Below are positions 17,552-26,930 of a DNA stretch of 64,000 nucleotides, one piece after another (within the stretch, counting starts at the first letter, position 1; each line of letters opens with the position of its first letter). The stretch covers positions 1 through 64,000 of the forward strand of contig DBMM01000118.1 of the NCBI GenBank assembly GCA_002298925.1. Direction: 5' to 3'. Position numbers and translations under genes: made by a program. The DNA comes from Geobacter sp. UBA698. Lineage in GTDB: Bacteria; Desulfobacterota; Desulfuromonadia; Geobacterales; Pseudopelobacteraceae. A model generated the notes under the pieces. It did no database searches, had not been told where the DNA came from, and saw only the letters and a program-made list of their open reading frames with translations.

Positions 17552-17621
17552 CGTGTCCTTCCTCCCTAATTGCAATCTATCAATTAAATAGCATTGTTCC
17601 TGAATGACTGTTATCAGGTGG

Positions 17622-18251
17622 TTATGACAGAGTCTTGAACAGCAACAGTACGATGACGGTTATACTCGCCCCCACAAAAGAGCCGAGAACCACCTCGCGC
17701 ATGGTGTGAATCTTTATCAGCAGCCGTGAATGGCTGACCATCACCGCCAGACTGAAGGAAAGCAGCGAGATAAGCGGATCCTGGGTATTGAGCGAAATCG
17801 CCGTGGCAATGGAAAAGGAGACTGCCGCATGACCGCTGGGAATACCGCCCTGCAGGGGCGAACCTTTGGCGGTCAGGCTCTTGATCATGATGACAATGAT
17901 GATGACGACCAGAATCGACACCACTGTACCCATATCCGCAGGAGTACCAAACATGGCTAGTGCCTTTCCATACAGGGGGAATATATACTTGGCCAGGATC
18001 AGGTAGCCCATGATGCACGCGCCTATGGCCGCAGTCAGAACGGCGCCGGCGGCAGTATCCTTGGCTATTTTTGCCAGGGGGTGGTAGCCCGGCGATATCA
18101 GGTCGACCACCGCCTCTATGGCCGTATTGACCAGTTCGGCGAACAGTACGAACAGGATCGACAGTGCCAGCAGGGCGAATTCGATGGGGGCTACCCTCAG
18201 GAACAGGCAGGCCAGCAACACCACCACCGCGCAAATGAAGTGGTTGCGCAT
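17622..18251 (-). CDS. dgkA: DgkA-type lipid kinase fused to a PAP2 phosphatase-like domain
   Basis: An integral membrane protein. The N-terminal part matches diacylglycerol/undecaprenol kinase: ELVNTAIEAVVDLI carries the catalytic Glu, and AKDTAAGAV follows. The C-terminal part matches PAP2 phosphatases (GGIPSGHAAVSF, SHSRLLIKIHT). Together they could phosphorylate and dephosphorylate lipid carriers. From ATG 18251 the chain has 209 residues, but the reading frame upstream encodes more kinase homology (LDSANCAIEGIIHAARTEKH), back to about 18329 inside ybeY, without any ATG, GTG or TTG. The real start is therefore probably near 18329 on an unusual codon (GTT is aligned), or there is a frameshift. 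The gene lies between ybeY and corC. Confidence 0.86.
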   Translation of the reverse strand: MRNHFICAVVVLLACLFLRVAPIEFALLALSILFVLFAELVNTAIEAVVDLISPGYHPLAKIAKDTAAGAVLTAAIGACIMGYLILAKYIFPLYGKALAMFGTPADMGTVVSILVVIIIVIMIKSLTAKGSPLQGGIPSGHAAVSFSIATAISLNTQDPLISLLSFSLAVMVSHSRLLIKIHTMREVVLGSFVGASITVIVLLLFKTLS

Positions 18252-18307
18252 GTGCTTCTCGGTGCGCGCAGCATGGATGATGCCCTCGATGGCGCAGTTG
18301 GCCGAAT

Positions 18308-18793
18308 CTAAGAACCGCTCGGGCTTAACAACCCTTCTTTCTTCAGGATCCTGAATAGTTCCTTCTCCTTTTTGTGCATCTTTTCGGCCTCGGCCTCGCC
18401 GCTGCGTTCATGGTCATAGCCGCACAGGTGCAGAATACCATGCATCAGCAGGAAAGCGAGTCGTTCGAAATGTTCCTGCCCCCCCTGCTCGGCCTCCCGC
18501 AGTGCCGTGTCGGCCGAAATGATCACGTCTCCCAGGGCGTGGGGCGTTATGCCGCTGAAATCGCCTTCCTGCAACGAGAATGAAATCACATTGGTGGGGC
18601 GGTCCTTTGCCAGGTAGTCGCGGTTGATTCGTCGGATGGCCAGGTCGCCGACGATGGAAACGGACAGTTCCGTCTCATCACTGCATCCCAAGGCGCTTAA
18701 GATCCTCTCCGCCACTTTTTTTAGCTGTCGCGACGCCAGCCGGTGGCGCCTCTGTCGATTGTTCAGCAGAATCTGCAAGTTTTTTGCCTCCAT
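18308..18793 (-). CDS. ybeY: Endoribonuclease YbeY (rRNA maturation and quality control)
   Basis: A zinc-dependent RNase of 161 residues that processes the 16S rRNA 3' end. The signature HGILHLCGYDHERSGE supplies His 118, 122 and 128. DRPTNVISF and GDVIIS are also typical. The first 38 codons overlap the pgpH 3' end by 116 bp in another frame. They align with the usual YbeY N-terminus (NNRQRR, AERILSALGC), so the overlap is real and not a mis-set start. Same strand and operon as pgpH and dgkA. Confidence 0.93.
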   Translation of the reverse strand: MEAKNLQILLNNRQRRHRLASRQLKKVAERILSALGCSDETELSVSIVGDLAIRRINRDYLAKDRPTNVISFSLQEGDFSGITPHALGDVIISADTALREAEQGGQEHFERLAFLLMHGILHLCGYDHERSGEAEAEKMHKKEKELFRILKKEGLLSPSGS

Positions 18794-21131
18794 TGGCGGT
18801 CTTTGTAAGCTCGACAGCTGCTGTTTTCTGGTCGGCCATGGCCGTTTTCTTATGGATCTTGTGTACCGGTTCGGGGTAATCGATCCGGTGGTGGAATATG
18901 CCGTTCAGGATGCGGTTGAAGCTTCTGGCAATCTCGTGCAGGTTTTTCAGTGTCAGTTCGCACTCGTCCAGCTGGCCGTCCATGAAGATGTTGTTGATGA
19001 TCTTCTGGACCATGCCCTGAATGCGGTCCGGTGTCGGGTTAATCAGGGTTCTGGATGCGGCCTCGACACAGTCGGCCAGCATGACGATGCCCGCCTCGCG
19101 GGTCTGGGGCTTGGGGCCGGGATAGCGGAAATCCTTCTCTTCCACCGTCTGGCCGCTGGCCTCGGCTTGAGTCTTGGCCCGATCATAGAAGAATTTGATC
19201 AAGCCGGTGCCGTGGTGCTGGCGGATGATGTCGACGATTTGCTGCCCCAGATATTTTTGGTTGGCCAGTTCAACCCCCTCCTTGATGTGGGAGATCAGGA
19301 TCAGGGCACTCATGCTGGGGGCAAGCTTGTCGTGGCGGTTCTCTTCACCGCTCTGGTTCTCGATGAAGTAGAGCGGTTTTGAAGCTTTGCCGATGTCGTG
19401 ATAATAGGCTGCAACCCTCGCCAGCAGGGGGTTGGCGTTGATGGATTCGGCTGCCGCTTCCACCAGGTTGCCCACCACGACACTGTGGTGATAGGTGCCC
19501 GGCGCCCGTACCATCAGGTCCCGCAGGAGCGGTGAGTTGAGGTTGGCCAGCTCCAGTAGTTTGATATCGGTGGTGTAGTGGAAGAGCGTCTCGATCACCG
19601 GAATGGAACTGGAGACGAAGGCCGAGCTCAGCACGCCGCCTACCAAAGCAAAGCAGGCCATATAGATGGTCTGTGCGCTGAAAAGGGTGTTGTTGAGCGT
19701 CTGAAAGGCCAGGCCAAGTGCCAAATTGACCACCGAGATCTTGAGGCCGGCGGTGTAGATGGTGCTGCGGTTGGAACACTGCCGCATGCCATGGGCACCC
19801 ACGATGCTGCCGAGCAGGGCGTAGATCACCACGACCATGCTGTTGTTGAACATGATGCCTAACAGCGGAGCCAGGATGGCGCAGTAAACCAGGGCCACCT
19901 CTGAATTGATGAAGACCCGCACGATCATGGCACCGGCGGCAAAGGGGAACAGATAAAAATAGTTATTGGTGTCGATACTGGGAAAGACCGGTCCGATACT
20001 CTGGGAGATCAGCAGGGCGGTTTTGAAAACCAGGAAACTCCCGGTGATCAGGAGCGAGATGATCAGGATGTCCTTGTTGCTGGGGTTGAACTTGCGGATA
20101 TTCTTGCAGGCAAAACGATAGGGGAAATAGAACAGCACCAGGATCATGGCAAAACTGCCGGCAATGGTGAAGAAGCGGTTGCCGCTGCGGTCCTCCTGAA
20201 AAATCATGCGTAGTTTGTGTGACTGGTCAGGACTGATGCGTTCGCCGATTCTGACGATCATCTCCCCTTTCTGTACCTTGAAAAGTATCGGGCGGACCGC
20301 CTCCATGGCGGCCTTGCTGCGGGCTTCGCTGGCTTCGCGATTGTAGAACAGGTTCGGCAGCAGGATCCGGGCGAGTATGGCCGAGATTCTGCCGGAATCA
20401 TCCGGATTGCCCACTCCGGCAAATTTCCAGCGAGCAACCATTTTGCGAACTTCGCCGATATCGGTGTAGCTTGCGGATGCATCTCCGCCGGCAACAATAT
20501 GGCCGCTGTTGTCGAGGATTTCGATGCCGCGGCGGGTATCGCTCAGGAATACCTTGCCGTCCAGCACGATTCTGCGTTGATAGATGTCGTTGAGTTGATG
20601 TGAGACGTCAGTCAGCAGTGTTTTGTCGGACTTGACCCGGGTCAGGGCGGCGATTTCACCCGCACTCAGCTCAGTGTCCAGCAGCGGTGTCAGCAGTTTG
20701 CGCCAGTCATCCAGGCTGGCGTCTGGCTTTGTCGTGCGTTCGGTCTGGATGGCTGCCAGGGTCTGTTCCAGTTTGTCGGTCAGGTAGGCGGGAACCCGGT
20801 CGTTCAGGTTGTAGATGGTTGGCGCGTTGTTGCCAACCTCCTTGCGGCGCTGTTCAGTCAGGGCCTGATCTTCAATCAGATAGTCCCGGGTGGCGCGGAT
20901 GTCTGAGGTGGCTATGTCGCCAATGTTAAATTCACTGGTGAACAGGTGCTGGCTGGGAAGGATGATGAATGTCAGCAGAAAAGCGGTAGTGATCAGCAGG
21001 ATAAATCTGTTGCGGCGGGCTGTAAGCGGATTGGAAAACCTCCTGACGATTGAATCGAAAAGGTTTGTGCTCAGCTTGCTCAGGTGTGTCAGTGTATGTT
21101 GTTCCTGTTTGTTACCAAGTAGATCCGGCAT
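18678..21131 (-). CDS. pgpH: PgpH/YqfF-type 7TM receptor with HD phosphohydrolase domain
   Basis: A membrane protein of about 817 residues. One N-terminal helix (FILLITTAFLLTFI) leads to a large extracytoplasmic 7TMR-HDED domain, then seven helices (about 320-540), and a cytoplasmic HD domain with GTYHHSVVVGNL and AAYYHDIGK. Family members hydrolyse c-di-AMP. ATG 21131 is chosen because an upstream TTG at 21230 is in fact the -35 box of a strong promoter. The last 50 residues are Ala/Lys-rich and run out of frame through the start of ybeY, so the tail is probably dispensable. Confidence 0.9.
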   Translation of the reverse strand: MPDLLGNKQEQHTLTHLSKLSTNLFDSIVRRFSNPLTARRNRFILLITTAFLLTFIILPSQHLFTSEFNIGDIATSDIRATRDYLIEDQALTEQRRKEVGNNAPTIYNLNDRVPAYLTDKLEQTLAAIQTERTTKPDASLDDWRKLLTPLLDTELSAGEIAALTRVKSDKTLLTDVSHQLNDIYQRRIVLDGKVFLSDTRRGIEILDNSGHIVAGGDASASYTDIGEVRKMVARWKFAGVGNPDDSGRISAILARILLPNLFYNREASEARSKAAMEAVRPILFKVQKGEMIVRIGERISPDQSHKLRMIFQEDRSGNRFFTIAGSFAMILVLFYFPYRFACKNIRKFNPSNKDILIISLLITGSFLVFKTALLISQSIGPVFPSIDTNNYFYLFPFAAGAMIVRVFINSEVALVYCAILAPLLGIMFNNSMVVVIYALLGSIVGAHGMRQCSNRSTIYTAGLKISVVNLALGLAFQTLNNTLFSAQTIYMACFALVGGVLSSAFVSSSIPVIETLFHYTTDIKLLELANLNSPLLRDLMVRAPGTYHHSVVVGNLVEAAAESINANPLLARVAAYYHDIGKASKPLYFIENQSGEENRHDKLAPSMSALILISHIKEGVELANQKYLGQQIVDIIRQHHGTGLIKFFYDRAKTQAEASGQTVEEKDFRYPGPKPQTREAGIVMLADCVEAASRTLINPTPDRIQGMVQKIINNIFMDGQLDECELTLKNLHEIARSFNRILNGIFHHRIDYPEPVHKIHKKTAMADQKTAAVELTKTANGGKKLADSAEQSTEAPPAGVATAKKSGGEDLKRLGMQ

Positions 21132-21201
21132 ATCCTGTCGGGTGAGGCTTCGGTCGGTTACACTGTGCGAATAGCGCCTAAGTGTTTGAAAATAAGTTTT
21201 A

Positions 21202-21230
21202 AATATAAGCGCAAACCTGTGGGGTGTCAA
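21202..21230 (-). promoter_or_regulatory. Strong sigma-70 promoter of the pgpH-prfB operon
   Basis: On the minus strand TTGACA (21230-21225), a 17-bp spacer and TATATT (21207-21202). The transcript would start about 65 bp before the pgpH ATG. The operon would extend through ybeY, dgkA, corC and lnt to prfB and its terminator. Confidence 0.8.
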
Positions 21231-21269
21231 TAAATAGTCTCAACGCGAAAGTGCGGGCTGTGAACGGAT

Positions 21270-21551
21270 TCATATCTCGGAAATGTCTGCCCCGGTTATC
21301 TCCACATCCGGCCAGTTTTCGTAGACCCAGTCTTCAACCCGCTCCAGGCAGGAGCGGGCGATGGTTTTGTCCGGGCTGATGGTGACGAATCCCAGCACTG
21401 CCACGCGGGGATTGTCCTGGCGGTCCACTTCGGCGCAGGCGGTATTGAAACGGTTGCGCGTTCTGCCGAGTATGCTTTTGATGATGCCGCGCTTTTCCTT
21501 CAGCGTGAAGGAGGGCAGGGCGAGGTGGAGTTCGAGGCAGTAAATAAACAT
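21270..21551 (-). CDS. DUF503 family protein
   Basis: A 93-residue cytoplasmic protein: LPSFTLKEKRGIIKSILGR and NTACAEVDRQDNPRVAVLGF are typical of DUF503 (YlxP-like). YlxP-type genes often lie near ribosome-assembly genes in other bacteria, and the function is not established. CAGGGA lies about 6 bp before ATG 21551. It ends about 40 bp before the pgpH promoter, so it could be read into that operon. Confidence 0.88.
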   Translation of the reverse strand: MFIYCLELHLALPSFTLKEKRGIIKSILGRTRNRFNTACAEVDRQDNPRVAVLGFVTISPDKTIARSCLERVEDWVYENWPDVEITGADISEI

Positions 21552-21660
21552 GGTTGATCCCTGTTTTAAAAAATTAATCCCATGGCCGTCCTTGCTTTGT
21601 TAAACAGTAAACATGACCGGTTGCAGTTGGGCAGCCCAAATGGGTGGAGAGTCGAGCAAG

Positions 21661-21688
21661 AATATAATCCTAATTCAGTCGCGATCAA
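21661..21688 (-). promoter_or_regulatory. Possible promoter of the DUF503 gene; rest of 21552-21884 is gene-free
   Basis: On the minus strand TTGATC (21688-21683), 16 bp, TATATT (21666-21661). On the plus strand TATAAT at 21663-21668 lacks a -35 box. The remainder of the 333-bp gap between DUF503 and the MerA-like gene holds only an open N-terminal extension of the latter and a TATACT at 21730-21735. Confidence 0.45.
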
Positions 21689-21884
21689 AGATCTTTGCCC
21701 AAACCTGTTTTTCTTTATGAAATGAGGCGTATACTTTAAAGGGTGAATGGAACCGTCCGCAGGACATTACGCGGACAGGGATGCTGCGCCCTGGGCGGAT
21801 CCGGAGCCGGTACATCTGTTTGTTCTGGTACTGCCGCGGATCACGCGGTTAGTGAGCAAGACACGCTATGAAAGGTTGCTATGT

Positions 21885-23297
21885 ATGACAGCTAGAGCGG
21901 ATCTGATAATCATCGGTTCAGGCTCAACCGCCTTTGCGGCAGCCCTGCGCGCCACCGGCTATGGTGCCAAGGTGATCATGTTCGAAAAGAGCGTGCTGGG
22001 CGGGACCTGCATCAATTGGGGCTGCATACCCAGCAAGACGTTGATCCACGCAGCCCTTTTCAATCATGAGGCCGCCCGCGGTACCCGACTCGGTCTGGGT
22101 GGTGAAGGTGCTGTCCGTGTGCCGGATCCGGAACGGCTGTTCAAGCATCGCGAATCTGTCGTTGCTGCCCTGCGCCAGGAGCGATATCTGAATGTGCTCG
22201 ACAAGATGCAGGGGCTTGAGCTTGTCAAGGGGACCGCCCGTTTTGTCGATGCACAGACCGTAGTCTGCAATGGGCGCAGCTATCGTGCGGAACGTTTCCT
22301 GGTTGCCGTTGGCGGCAACCCGCGAATTCCGGAATTGTCAGGGCTTGACCGCTGCGACTACCTGACCAGCCGCAGCGCGCTCCTGCTCAGAAAACTCCCC
22401 GCATCGCTGGTTATCATCGGCGGCGGGGTGGTGGCGGTCGAGCTGGGGCAGATGTATCATCGCCTGGGGTGCCGGGTCACCATTCTGGAACATGGGCCGC
22501 GCCTGCTGCCGGCCATCGAGCAGGAACTGTCCGCCGAACTGGAATCAGTACTTGTCAAGGAAGGAATCGAGGTTGTGACAAATGCCAGTTTCTGTTCGTT
22601 GGACAAGCCGGGCGATAAGAGCGTGGTCCATGTTGATAAGGGTGACAGCCGTCATGAATTTACCTGCGAGCGGATACTGCTGGCGGTCGGTACCCTGCCT
22701 GCCACCGCTGGCATCGGTCTTGAGTCCGCTGGTGTCACCGTTGACCGCAAGGGATTTATCCAGGTTGATGAGCATATGCGCACCTCGGTGCCGGGTATCT
22801 GGTCGGCCGGAGATGCGGTCGGTCGGATGATGATCGCAACGGTGGGAGCCCGGGAAGGGGTGATTGCCGTGGATGACATGTTTAATCCCGGCTGCGGTTG
22901 CAGGATGGATTACCTGGGGGTGCCCATGGCGATATTTACTGACCCGGAAGTGGCCATGGTTGGTTACAGCGAGGAGCAGGCCAGAAGGGCCGACTTCGAT
23001 TGCATGGTCAATATCATGCCGGTCAGCGCCATCCCCAAGGCTCATGTCACCACCCAGACGGAGGGGGTGATCAAGATGATTGCTGAACGGACGACCGGGC
23101 GTCTGCTGGGAGTTCATCTGGTCTGTCACCGCGGTGCGGACATGATCAATGAAGCCGCTCTGGCGCTGCGAATGAAGGCCACGGTGGACGACATCGCCGC
23201 CACCCTGCATGTCTATCCCTCCATCGGCGAGGGGCTCAGGCTGTGTGCCCAGGGTTTTCGCCGGGATATCAGTCGCCTCTCCTGCTGTGCGGAGTGA
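21885..23297 (+). CDS. MerA-like pyridine nucleotide-disulfide oxidoreductase
   Basis: A flavoprotein of 470 residues. FAD-binding IIGSGSTAFAAAL, redox-active disulfide GGTCINWGCIPSK, NADPH-site VIIGGGVVAVELGQ, GIWSAGDAV, and a C-terminal dimerisation domain are in order. The last residues, SRLSCCAE, match the vicinal Cys pair that carries Hg(II) in mercuric reductases. There is no N-terminal HMA metal-binding domain and no merR, merT or merP nearby, so mercury detoxification is plausible but unproven; a dihydrolipoamide-type role is the alternative. ATG 21885 is preceded by AAAGG; the frame is open 46 codons upstream but that stretch lacks protein character. Confidence 0.85.
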   Translation: MTARADLIIIGSGSTAFAAALRATGYGAKVIMFEKSVLGGTCINWGCIPSKTLIHAALFNHEAARGTRLGLGGEGAVRVPDPERLFKHRESVVAALRQERYLNVLDKMQGLELVKGTARFVDAQTVVCNGRSYRAERFLVAVGGNPRIPELSGLDRCDYLTSRSALLLRKLPASLVIIGGGVVAVELGQMYHRLGCRVTILEHGPRLLPAIEQELSAELESVLVKEGIEVVTNASFCSLDKPGDKSVVHVDKGDSRHEFTCERILLAVGTLPATAGIGLESAGVTVDRKGFIQVDEHMRTSVPGIWSAGDAVGRMMIATVGAREGVIAVDDMFNPGCGCRMDYLGVPMAIFTDPEVAMVGYSEEQARRADFDCMVNIMPVSAIPKAHVTTQTEGVIKMIAERTTGRLLGVHLVCHRGADMINEAALALRMKATVDDIAATLHVYPSIGEGLRLCAQGFRRDISRLSCCAE

Positions 23298-23318
23298 CCT
23301 GTCCTTCAGGGCGGCGAC

Positions 23319-26300
23319 TCACCCCAGCAGAAACTCGAAATCCTCCCTGGTCAGTCCGGCACCGCCGCCAGTGGCCCCTTCCTCCAGAATGGCCTTGTAG
23401 AGCAGGGTCTTACGCTCTTTAAGGGCCATCATCTTTTCTTCGATGGTGTGGCGCATGATCAGGCGGGTGATGGTGACCTGCTCGGTCTGGCCGATGCGGT
23501 GGGCCCGGTCCGAGGCCTGATTCTCCACGGCCGGATTCCACCAGGGGTCCATATGGTAGACGTAGGTGGCCCGGGTCAGGTTGAGTCCCTTGCCGCCGGC
23601 CTTGAGGCTGATCAGGAACACCGCCGGTTCGGTCGCGTTCTGGAAGGTCTGCACCAGTTTTTTGCGCTGGGGCACCGGAGTTGTCCCGTCCAGCCGCAGG
23701 CAGGGCAGTCCATGCCGCTTGAGTCCCTGTTCGATAATATCCAGATAGCCGGTGAACTGGGAGAAGACCAGGGCGCTGTGCCCTTCGTCGCGCAGTTCTT
23801 CCAGCTGCTCGATCAGGAACTCCAACTTGGGGGAGCCCGCCTCGGCTCCGGCCTTGGCCAGTACCGGGGCCAGACAGATCTGGCGCAGGCGCAGGATGGC
23901 GGTCAGGGCGATGATGCGGGCCTGGGCCGGTGCCTGGCTTTCGTAGGCTTCCTTTACCTGGCCGCGCACCTCTTCCACCGTGCGCTGATAAAAGGCCTTC
24001 TGCCGGGTGGACAGCTCCAGCTGGATGTCGGTCTCGATCTTGGGGGGCAACTCGGCGGCGATCAGCTGTTTGCTGCGGCGCAGGATGAAGGGGCGGGTAC
24101 GGCCAATCAGTCGCGCAATGTCGGCGGTATCACCTTTGCCGGTCCGTCGGGCGAATTCCTCCCTGCTCCCCAGCAGCCCCGGCAAACAGAGATCCATGAT
24201 GGCATAGTATTCTCCAATGTGGTTTTCCACCGGCGTGCCGGTCAGGGCCAGCACGAAGCTCCCTTTCAACTTGCGCACGGCGTTGGTGGTGGCGGCCTGG
24301 AGATTCTTGACCACCTGGGCCTCGTCATAAATGATCACATTGAAGTGCAACTGTTCCAATTCATAGATGTCGCGCTGCACGATGCCGTAGCTGGTGATGA
24401 TGATGTCATGATCCGCAAAAGCAGTTGAAGTGCGGCCTGTGCCGACGTAGAGCAGCACACGGGCAGAGGGCAGGAAACGGGCGATTTCCGCTTCCCAGTT
24501 GAAAAGTAGTGACGGCGGCACGACGATCAGATGTGGTGTGCCGGGCGCCGCGTACGACGTGATTTCGCCGGACATTAGGCCGGCCAGCAGGGTGATGCTT
24601 TGTACCGTTTTTCCCAATCCCATGTCGTCGGCCAGACAAGCGCCAAAACGGTGCTCGTACAGAAAGGCCAGCCAGCGCCAGGCATCGGCCTGATAGTGGC
24701 GCAGGGTGGCGTTCAGTCCCGCTGGCAGGGGGCGCTCCGGGACAGTCTCGAAATTGAGCAGGCTCTCCAGGATCAGGCTGTCTTCCGGCGACAGACGGAC
24801 CGTGACCCCGTGGCTGCGCAGCTGAAGCCAGTCCAGGATCTGCAGGCGCGGCACGCGCACCGCTTCTGCTTTTACCCCCTGTTTGCGCTTCCTGGACGGC
24901 ATGGCCCCGGCGCACATAGCCAGCACCTGGGCGTCCAGCTCGTCCAGCATGATCAGTCGGCCGTTGCGCCGCACAAATCCGTTTCCTTCCAAAATCGTCC
25001 GCAGCTCATCCTCGGTCAGCAGTTCGCCGTCGCAGCGGATTTCAGGGTGCAACTCGAACCAGTCCAGGCTGCTTTTGGTGGCATCAAGGGAGAACTCCCA
25101 CTTGGCCGAGGCCAGGGGTTCGCTCCCTATCCGCAGGGCAAAACCCTTCGCCTGCAGGCGAGACACCAGCTCTGGCAGATCCTTGAGCAGCCGCTCCCTG
25201 GGTATCCCGATCCAGCCGGGGGCATGGACATTGCCGGTAAAGGCTTCCAGACCGAATAACTCGAACAGTATCTTCATCAGGTCAGCCTGGCGGTGGCGAT
25301 CATCCTCGACGCAATGCCAGCCGTCCGGAGCTGCCTGAAGCAGAAGCATCTTCCGGTTCCATTCCTCGGCCAGATGGTTCAGGAGCTGTTTGGCCTCCCG
25401 TTTTACGTCGCGTTTCAAAAAATCGGGCGAGGAGGTGAGTGTGCGGATGATGGTGTTGCGTTTGGTGGTCTTTGTCTCATCCTTCAGTACCAAGGCGGTT
25501 TCCATAACGGCCCGCACCCGTTTTTTGGTTTTCATCGCTGCCGACAGATGGCCGCGGTCGGCCGGGTTCAGGAGCCAGAAGACCGCATTGGAGCAGGGGA
25601 AGGTCTGACCGTTGTACAAACCGGCCGGTTCCAGCGCTATCATCGCTTGTTCGATGCCGTGGGGTATGTCCAGCAGATAGGTGGGCGTACCTGGCTGCGG
25701 CCGGTCGGCAGCAGCGCCGTTGATGTGATAGAAGCAGTTTTCGTCGTTGGCGAGCATTTCCGGATTGAGCCGGATGGCGGCCTTGTTGAAGAGCTCGATC
25801 GGCGCGGCGACGGCGTGCGCAAGCCGTCGCAGTCCGTGCGGGGAGATAACCGCTTCCGAATCGTCATCTTCAGGAAACTCATCGGCATAGCTTTCATCTT
25901 CTTCGTACCCGTCGAACTCATCACGCTCATTGACCGAATCCAGCTCTTCGATCAGATCTTCCCAGCCCCTCCAGACACTGCGGTCCGTGACAGGAAGAAT
26001 GGTACCGGATTCAGGGTCAAACAGCAGATGCCCGTGGTGAATCGCGCCGGGTGGGATCGGGCGGCCGTTGTCCAGGGTGCGGGAGATGATTACCTCGTCC
26101 CTGCGAATGTCAAAAACAACACTGGCCCGAAGGGGGGCTTCCGATCGATAGACCAGCGTGGTTTCCCGTTCCTGCTCATTGCGATAGACGATCGGGTATT
26201 TTCCGCCGGTCAGCTTGAGGAATGCCTCGAAATAGCGGGGCGACGATTCGTAGTAATAATTAGAAGCCATGAAACGGGCCAGGTCGGTCGGGATACCGGC

Positions 26301-26930
26301 TGAGGTCCAGCCATGCACGGTTTCGTTGCCCCGCATCAAGCGCCCGGACAGGCTGGCGGAGTAGCGGCTTGACTCGATTACCAGCCGGAAGTGCTGGGAT
26401 GCTTTCGGTTCGGCGGGGGGCGTTGCCATGCTTTTAAAATGTTCGTCACGCCGGCGCCTGGCCTCGGCCAGATTCCTTGCCAGATCGGCCTGCTTGGCCT
26501 GCCTGGCTGCAGCATCTGTCGCGGTGCCGTTTGCGGAGGCCGGCTCCTGGTCGGTATAAAGCTTCATGTCCAGCAGCAGTTGTTTGTTGAAGCGTATCTG
26601 CGACAGGGTTTCCGGAGAGACCATCCGCTTCAGGGTAGCCCAGACAACCACGACGTGGGGACAGTTGCGGGCCGGCTGCCATTGATTGCAGCTGCACTTG
26701 GCCAGCAGGCGGAAGCCTTCCAGCAGAAATGTGGTCTGGGTGCCGTTGGTAAAGGTCACCACCAGTGCGCTCTTGTCGTCGTTCCAGGCAGCGGCGGCCA
26801 GGGTGTTGGCCTTGCAGGCCTCAAAGCCGGCCATCAGATGGGTCTTGGCAGCGATGGCATGGATATCGCCCGGGAGGTACTCTTGGAACCTTTTCAAAAG
26901 CGGCGAAACGGATGTGGTAGTGGTGGTCAT
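23319..26930 (-). CDS. SNF2-family helicase-like ATPase with SWIM zinc finger
   Basis: The protein has 1203 residues. A SWIM zinc finger near 79-92 (CSC, then CPH), a long middle region with an acidic patch (330-360), then a SNF2 ATPase: ADDMGLGKTVQSITLL (Walker A, 767-782), VIIYDEAQVVKN (box II DEAQ, 866-877), LALTGTPVENHIG and a C-terminal helicase lobe (FSQFTGYLDI, YHMDPWWNPAVENQA, DRAHRIGQTEQVT). SNF2 ATPases move along double-stranded DNA and displace proteins. The start overlaps the stop of the TPR gene (ATGA), implying a partner. A role in repair, transcription recycling or defence cannot be told apart from sequence. Confidence 0.92.
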   Translation of the reverse strand: MTTTTTSVSPLLKRFQEYLPGDIHAIAAKTHLMAGFEACKANTLAAAAWNDDKSALVVTFTNGTQTTFLLEGFRLLAKCSCNQWQPARNCPHVVVVWATLKRMVSPETLSQIRFNKQLLLDMKLYTDQEPASANGTATDAAARQAKQADLARNLAEARRRRDEHFKSMATPPAEPKASQHFRLVIESSRYSASLSGRLMRGNETVHGWTSAGIPTDLARFMASNYYYESSPRYFEAFLKLTGGKYPIVYRNEQERETTLVYRSEAPLRASVVFDIRRDEVIISRTLDNGRPIPPGAIHHGHLLFDPESGTILPVTDRSVWRGWEDLIEELDSVNERDEFDGYEEDESYADEFPEDDDSEAVISPHGLRRLAHAVAAPIELFNKAAIRLNPEMLANDENCFYHINGAAADRPQPGTPTYLLDIPHGIEQAMIALEPAGLYNGQTFPCSNAVFWLLNPADRGHLSAAMKTKKRVRAVMETALVLKDETKTTKRNTIIRTLTSSPDFLKRDVKREAKQLLNHLAEEWNRKMLLLQAAPDGWHCVEDDRHRQADLMKILFELFGLEAFTGNVHAPGWIGIPRERLLKDLPELVSRLQAKGFALRIGSEPLASAKWEFSLDATKSSLDWFELHPEIRCDGELLTEDELRTILEGNGFVRRNGRLIMLDELDAQVLAMCAGAMPSRKRKQGVKAEAVRVPRLQILDWLQLRSHGVTVRLSPEDSLILESLLNFETVPERPLPAGLNATLRHYQADAWRWLAFLYEHRFGACLADDMGLGKTVQSITLLAGLMSGEITSYAAPGTPHLIVVPPSLLFNWEAEIARFLPSARVLLYVGTGRTSTAFADHDIIITSYGIVQRDIYELEQLHFNVIIYDEAQVVKNLQAATTNAVRKLKGSFVLALTGTPVENHIGEYYAIMDLCLPGLLGSREEFARRTGKGDTADIARLIGRTRPFILRRSKQLIAAELPPKIETDIQLELSTRQKAFYQRTVEEVRGQVKEAYESQAPAQARIIALTAILRLRQICLAPVLAKAGAEAGSPKLEFLIEQLEELRDEGHSALVFSQFTGYLDIIEQGLKRHGLPCLRLDGTTPVPQRKKLVQTFQNATEPAVFLISLKAGGKGLNLTRATYVYHMDPWWNPAVENQASDRAHRIGQTEQVTITRLIMRHTIEEKMMALKERKTLLYKAILEEGATGGGAGLTREDFEFLLG

